DNA from: Thiosulfativibrio sp964601165
Lineage (GTDB): Bacteria > Pseudomonadota > Gammaproteobacteria > Thiomicrospirales > Thiomicrospiraceae
Direction of reading: 5' to 3'
DNA length: 24,885 nt
NCBI GenBank assembly: GCA_964601165.1
Contig: CAZRMK010000021.1
Location: forward strand, 1-24,885
Shown here: one piece after another, positions 22,915-24,885 of the stretch
How the letters are laid out: every line of letters starts with the position of its first letter
Numbering within the stretch: position 1 is the first letter of the stretch
Made by a program: the position numbers and the translations under genes
The notes under the pieces: model-generated
Told to the model about the DNA's origin: nothing
What the model saw: only the letters and a program-made list of their open reading frames with translations
Database searches by the model: none

Positions 22915-24270
22915 ATGAAATATGATTATGATATTATTGCAATTGGTGCGGGTAGCGGAGGACTTTCTGTAGTAGAACGAGCCGCTGAGCATGGTAAAAA
23001 ATGTGCGGTAGTTGAAGCTAAAAAACTAGGTGGAACTTGTGTCAATATTGGCTGTGTTCCCAAAAAAGTTATGTGGTTTGGAGCTCATATTGCCGAAGCG
23101 ATTAGAGATGCCAAAGACTTTGGATTTGACCTTGAACAAAAAGGCTTCGATTGGTCAAAACTTGTGGCTAACCGTGAAAAATATATTCAAAATATTACCA
23201 CTTGGTATGAAGGATATATGAAAGACAAAGGTGTAGATGTTCTGCAAGGCTGGGGCAGTTTTGTGGACGAACATACTATTGCTGTCGATGGCAAAACCTA
23301 TAGTGCAGAAACCATTGTAATCGCCCCCGGAGGCCAACCTTTTATTCCTCAACAAGTAACAGGATCTAACCTTGGGATTTCTTCTGACGGTTTTTTTGAG
23401 CTTAAAAAACAACCTAAAAAAGTCGCGGTTATTGGTTCAGGATATATTGGAGTTGAATTAGCGGGTGTTTTTCAAGCTCTAGGAACTCAAACCACCCTAG
23501 TCACTATTGACGATTTAATTCTGCTTGGTTTTGACGACATGATTCGTGAAACTTTAACAGCAGCCATGGCGACAAGTGGCATTAACAAAGAATACCACTT
23601 TAATACCTCCCGTATATTTAAAGCCGAAAATGGCACTTTAACCCTTGAAAATAAAGAAGGTAAACAGCTATCTGGCTTCGACCAAGTTATTTGGGCAATC
23701 GGTCGTCAAACATTAGTGGAACCCCTTGTTCTAGAAAAGGTAGGACTTGCTGTCAATAATAAAGGCTTTATTGAGGTAAATGAACTTCATCAAACTAAAA
23801 TAAATAATATCTACGCCATTGGTGATGTCACCGGTCAAGCACAACTTACTCCCGTTGCCATTCGAGCTGGACGTTATTTAGCAGAGCGTTTATACAACAA
23901 CAAAACAGATCTAAAACTAGACTTAAGTTCCGTACCGACGGTTATCTTCTCACACCCACCTGTAGGCACAGTTGGCTTATCAGAACAAGATGCTAAGGCA
24001 CAATATGGTGAAAATAATGTCAAAGTTTACACCTCTATTTTCACTCCGATGCGTTACGCCTTCACCCAACACCAAACCAAAACCGCTTTAAAGCTGGTAA
24101 CAACTGGAAAAGAAGAAAAGGTTATTGGTATTCACATAGTTGGAGATGGTGCTGATGAAATGCTACAAGGTTTTGCTGTCGCTATAAAAATGGGGGCAAC
24201 CAAAGCAGATTTAGACGCTACCATTGCCATTCACCCAAGCTCTTCCGAAGAATTGGTTACTATGCGTTGA
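22915..24270 (+). CDS. gor: Glutathione-disulfide reductase
   Basis: Gor reduces GSSG to glutathione with NADPH, using FAD. The 451 residues show FAD-binding AIGAGSGGLSVVERA (9-23), the redox-active GGTCVNIGCVPKKVMW with Cys42 and Cys47, the NADPH-binding VIGSGYIGVELAGVFQALG, YAIGDVTGQAQLTPVAI, and the C-terminal catalytic HPSSSEELVTMR. The redox motif VNIGC..KK and this C-terminus separate it from dihydrolipoamide and mercuric reductases. The Shine-Dalgarno AAAGGAAA is well placed. It follows the Prx-Grx gene, which uses glutathione. Confidence 0.95.
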   Translation: MKYDYDIIAIGAGSGGLSVVERAAEHGKKCAVVEAKKLGGTCVNIGCVPKKVMWFGAHIAEAIRDAKDFGFDLEQKGFDWSKLVANREKYIQNITTWYEGYMKDKGVDVLQGWGSFVDEHTIAVDGKTYSAETIVIAPGGQPFIPQQVTGSNLGISSDGFFELKKQPKKVAVIGSGYIGVELAGVFQALGTQTTLVTIDDLILLGFDDMIRETLTAAMATSGINKEYHFNTSRIFKAENGTLTLENKEGKQLSGFDQVIWAIGRQTLVEPLVLEKVGLAVNNKGFIEVNELHQTKINNIYAIGDVTGQAQLTPVAIRAGRYLAERLYNNKTDLKLDLSSVPTVIFSHPPVGTVGLSEQDAKAQYGENNVKVYTSIFTPMRYAFTQHQTKTALKLVTTGKEEKVIGIHIVGDGADEMLQGFAVAIKMGATKADLDATIAIHPSSSEELVTMR

Positions 24271-24307
24271 TAAAAAACTTAAAGAGCTTCTGACTAAGGA
24301 CAGCACT

Positions 24308-24874
24308 ATGACTATTAAAAATTACCAACACTTTTCGCCAAAAATTGCCAAAACTGCTTGGGTTGATGATTCAGCGGTAGTCATTGGTCGTTGCCAACTG
24401 GCAGAGGATGTTAGCATTTGGCCAAACGCTACCTTACGCGGTGATGTTAACGAGATTACCATCGGTGCTCGCTCTAATATTCAAGACGGTGCAGTACTTC
24501 ATACCACCCATCAATCAGAAATATCACAAGGCTCACAATGTATTGTTGGAGAAGATGTTACTGTCGGACATAATGCCGTATTACATGGTTGCACGATAGA
24601 AAATGAGTGCTTAATTGGCATGGGAGCTATCATATTAGACCATGCCGTGGTTCAAACACAGGTTTTAGTCGGAGCAAATAGTTTAGTTCCACCAGGAAAA
24701 GTATTAGAAAGTGGTTATTTATATATTGGTTCACCAGTTAAACAAGCTCGCCCCTTAACGGATAAAGAAAAAGCCTTTTTTAAATACTCTGCAAAACATT
24801 ATGTTGATCTTAAAAACGATTACCAAGAGAACTATACTACCCCAAGAAAAACAAACAGTTTTGCTAAAATTTAA
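24308..24874 (+). CDS. Gamma-carbonic anhydrase family protein (YrdA-like)
   Basis: A 188-residue left-handed beta-helix protein. It carries hexapeptide-repeat spacing (AVVIGRCQLAEDVSIWPNAT, RGDVNEITIGARSNIQDGAV). The three metal-ligand histidines of the gamma-class are in LHTTHQ and VTVGHNAVLHGC, followed by IGMGAIILDHAVV and YIGSPVKQARPLTDKE. Members may hydrate carbon dioxide, but several have no measured activity. I start at the ATG at 24308, with AAGGA 8 nt upstream; a longer frame opening at 24224 overlaps gor and has no family similarity. It ends 11 bp from the window edge. Confidence 0.88.
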   Translation: MTIKNYQHFSPKIAKTAWVDDSAVVIGRCQLAEDVSIWPNATLRGDVNEITIGARSNIQDGAVLHTTHQSEISQGSQCIVGEDVTVGHNAVLHGCTIENECLIGMGAIILDHAVVQTQVLVGANSLVPPGKVLESGYLYIGSPVKQARPLTDKEKAFFKYSAKHYVDLKNDYQENYTTPRKTNSFAKI

Positions 24875-24885
24875 GTTCCTAAAAA

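Noticed and set aside
24224..24307. N-terminal extension of the gamma-carbonic anhydrase overlapping gor.
   Set aside because: The ATG at 24308 has a good Shine-Dalgarno and matches the family start; the extension has no family similarity.

Overview
This AT-rich window reads as chromosomal housekeeping DNA of a gammaproteobacterium. The SpoT/RpoZ/Gmk cluster, WaaA (lipid A/Kdo pathway, so Gram-negative), RpoH, CbpA, a YfaZ-type outer-membrane protein, PurT, a Prx5-glutaredoxin hybrid and glutathione reductase all fit that class. A FliS-like protein suggests flagella. A sulfur-oxidiser or other Thiotrichales-type organism is possible, but that placement is an impression from the proteins and was not tested. 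I see no tRNA, rRNA or CRISPR array.

Layout. Positions 1-410 are IS debris: the 5' end of an IS3-family element on the minus strand, abutting the 3' remnant of an IS256-family transposase. Next is a lone 936-residue protein (719-3529) that combines a RelE-like N-terminus, a superfamily 1 (UvrD-like) helicase core and ankyrin-like repeats. On the minus strand follow gmk, waaA, rpoZ and spoT (8243 down to 3585). Facing the other way are aroK, aroB and a hexose-6-phosphate mutarotase (8333-10944). rpoH and an orphan fliS-like gene lie on the minus strand. A minus-strand hisC-pgm-purT operon (16671 to 12726) diverges from cbpA. A HopJ-family gene is preceded by a GGDEF diguanylate cyclase gene carrying five in-frame stops. 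Upstream of that lie an ISL3-family remnant and a repeated 33-bp sequence. The last part (19521-24874) is all plus strand: yfaZ-like outer-membrane protein, YhiN-like flavoprotein, a small ankyrin-like protein, Prx-Grx hybrid, glutathione reductase and gamma-carbonic anhydrase.

The most distinctive feature is a family of about 163-bp near-perfect palindromes with termini ACCTAAATCCTGCAAG...CTTGCAGGATTTAGGT. Four are full length (490-651, 6056-6218, 7470-7634, 20128-20290), one is a half copy (about 3538-3600) and one is an internally deleted 58-bp copy (10939-10996). They are inserted against genes so that their ACC-TAA end supplies the stop codons of gmk and rpoH, a variant end supplies that of the mutarotase, and one arm encodes the last ~20 residues of WaaA. 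Two single genes, waaA and the helicase, are each bracketed by copies. waaA separates gmk from rpoZ-spoT, which are adjacent in many relatives, and appears to start at an AUU codon.

Functionally, gmk, rpoZ and spoT link guanine nucleotides, RNA polymerase and the stringent response. aroK-aroB serve the shikimate pathway. Prx-Grx and Gor form a glutathione-dependent peroxide defence. Promoter calls are consensus matches by eye and are correspondingly uncertain.
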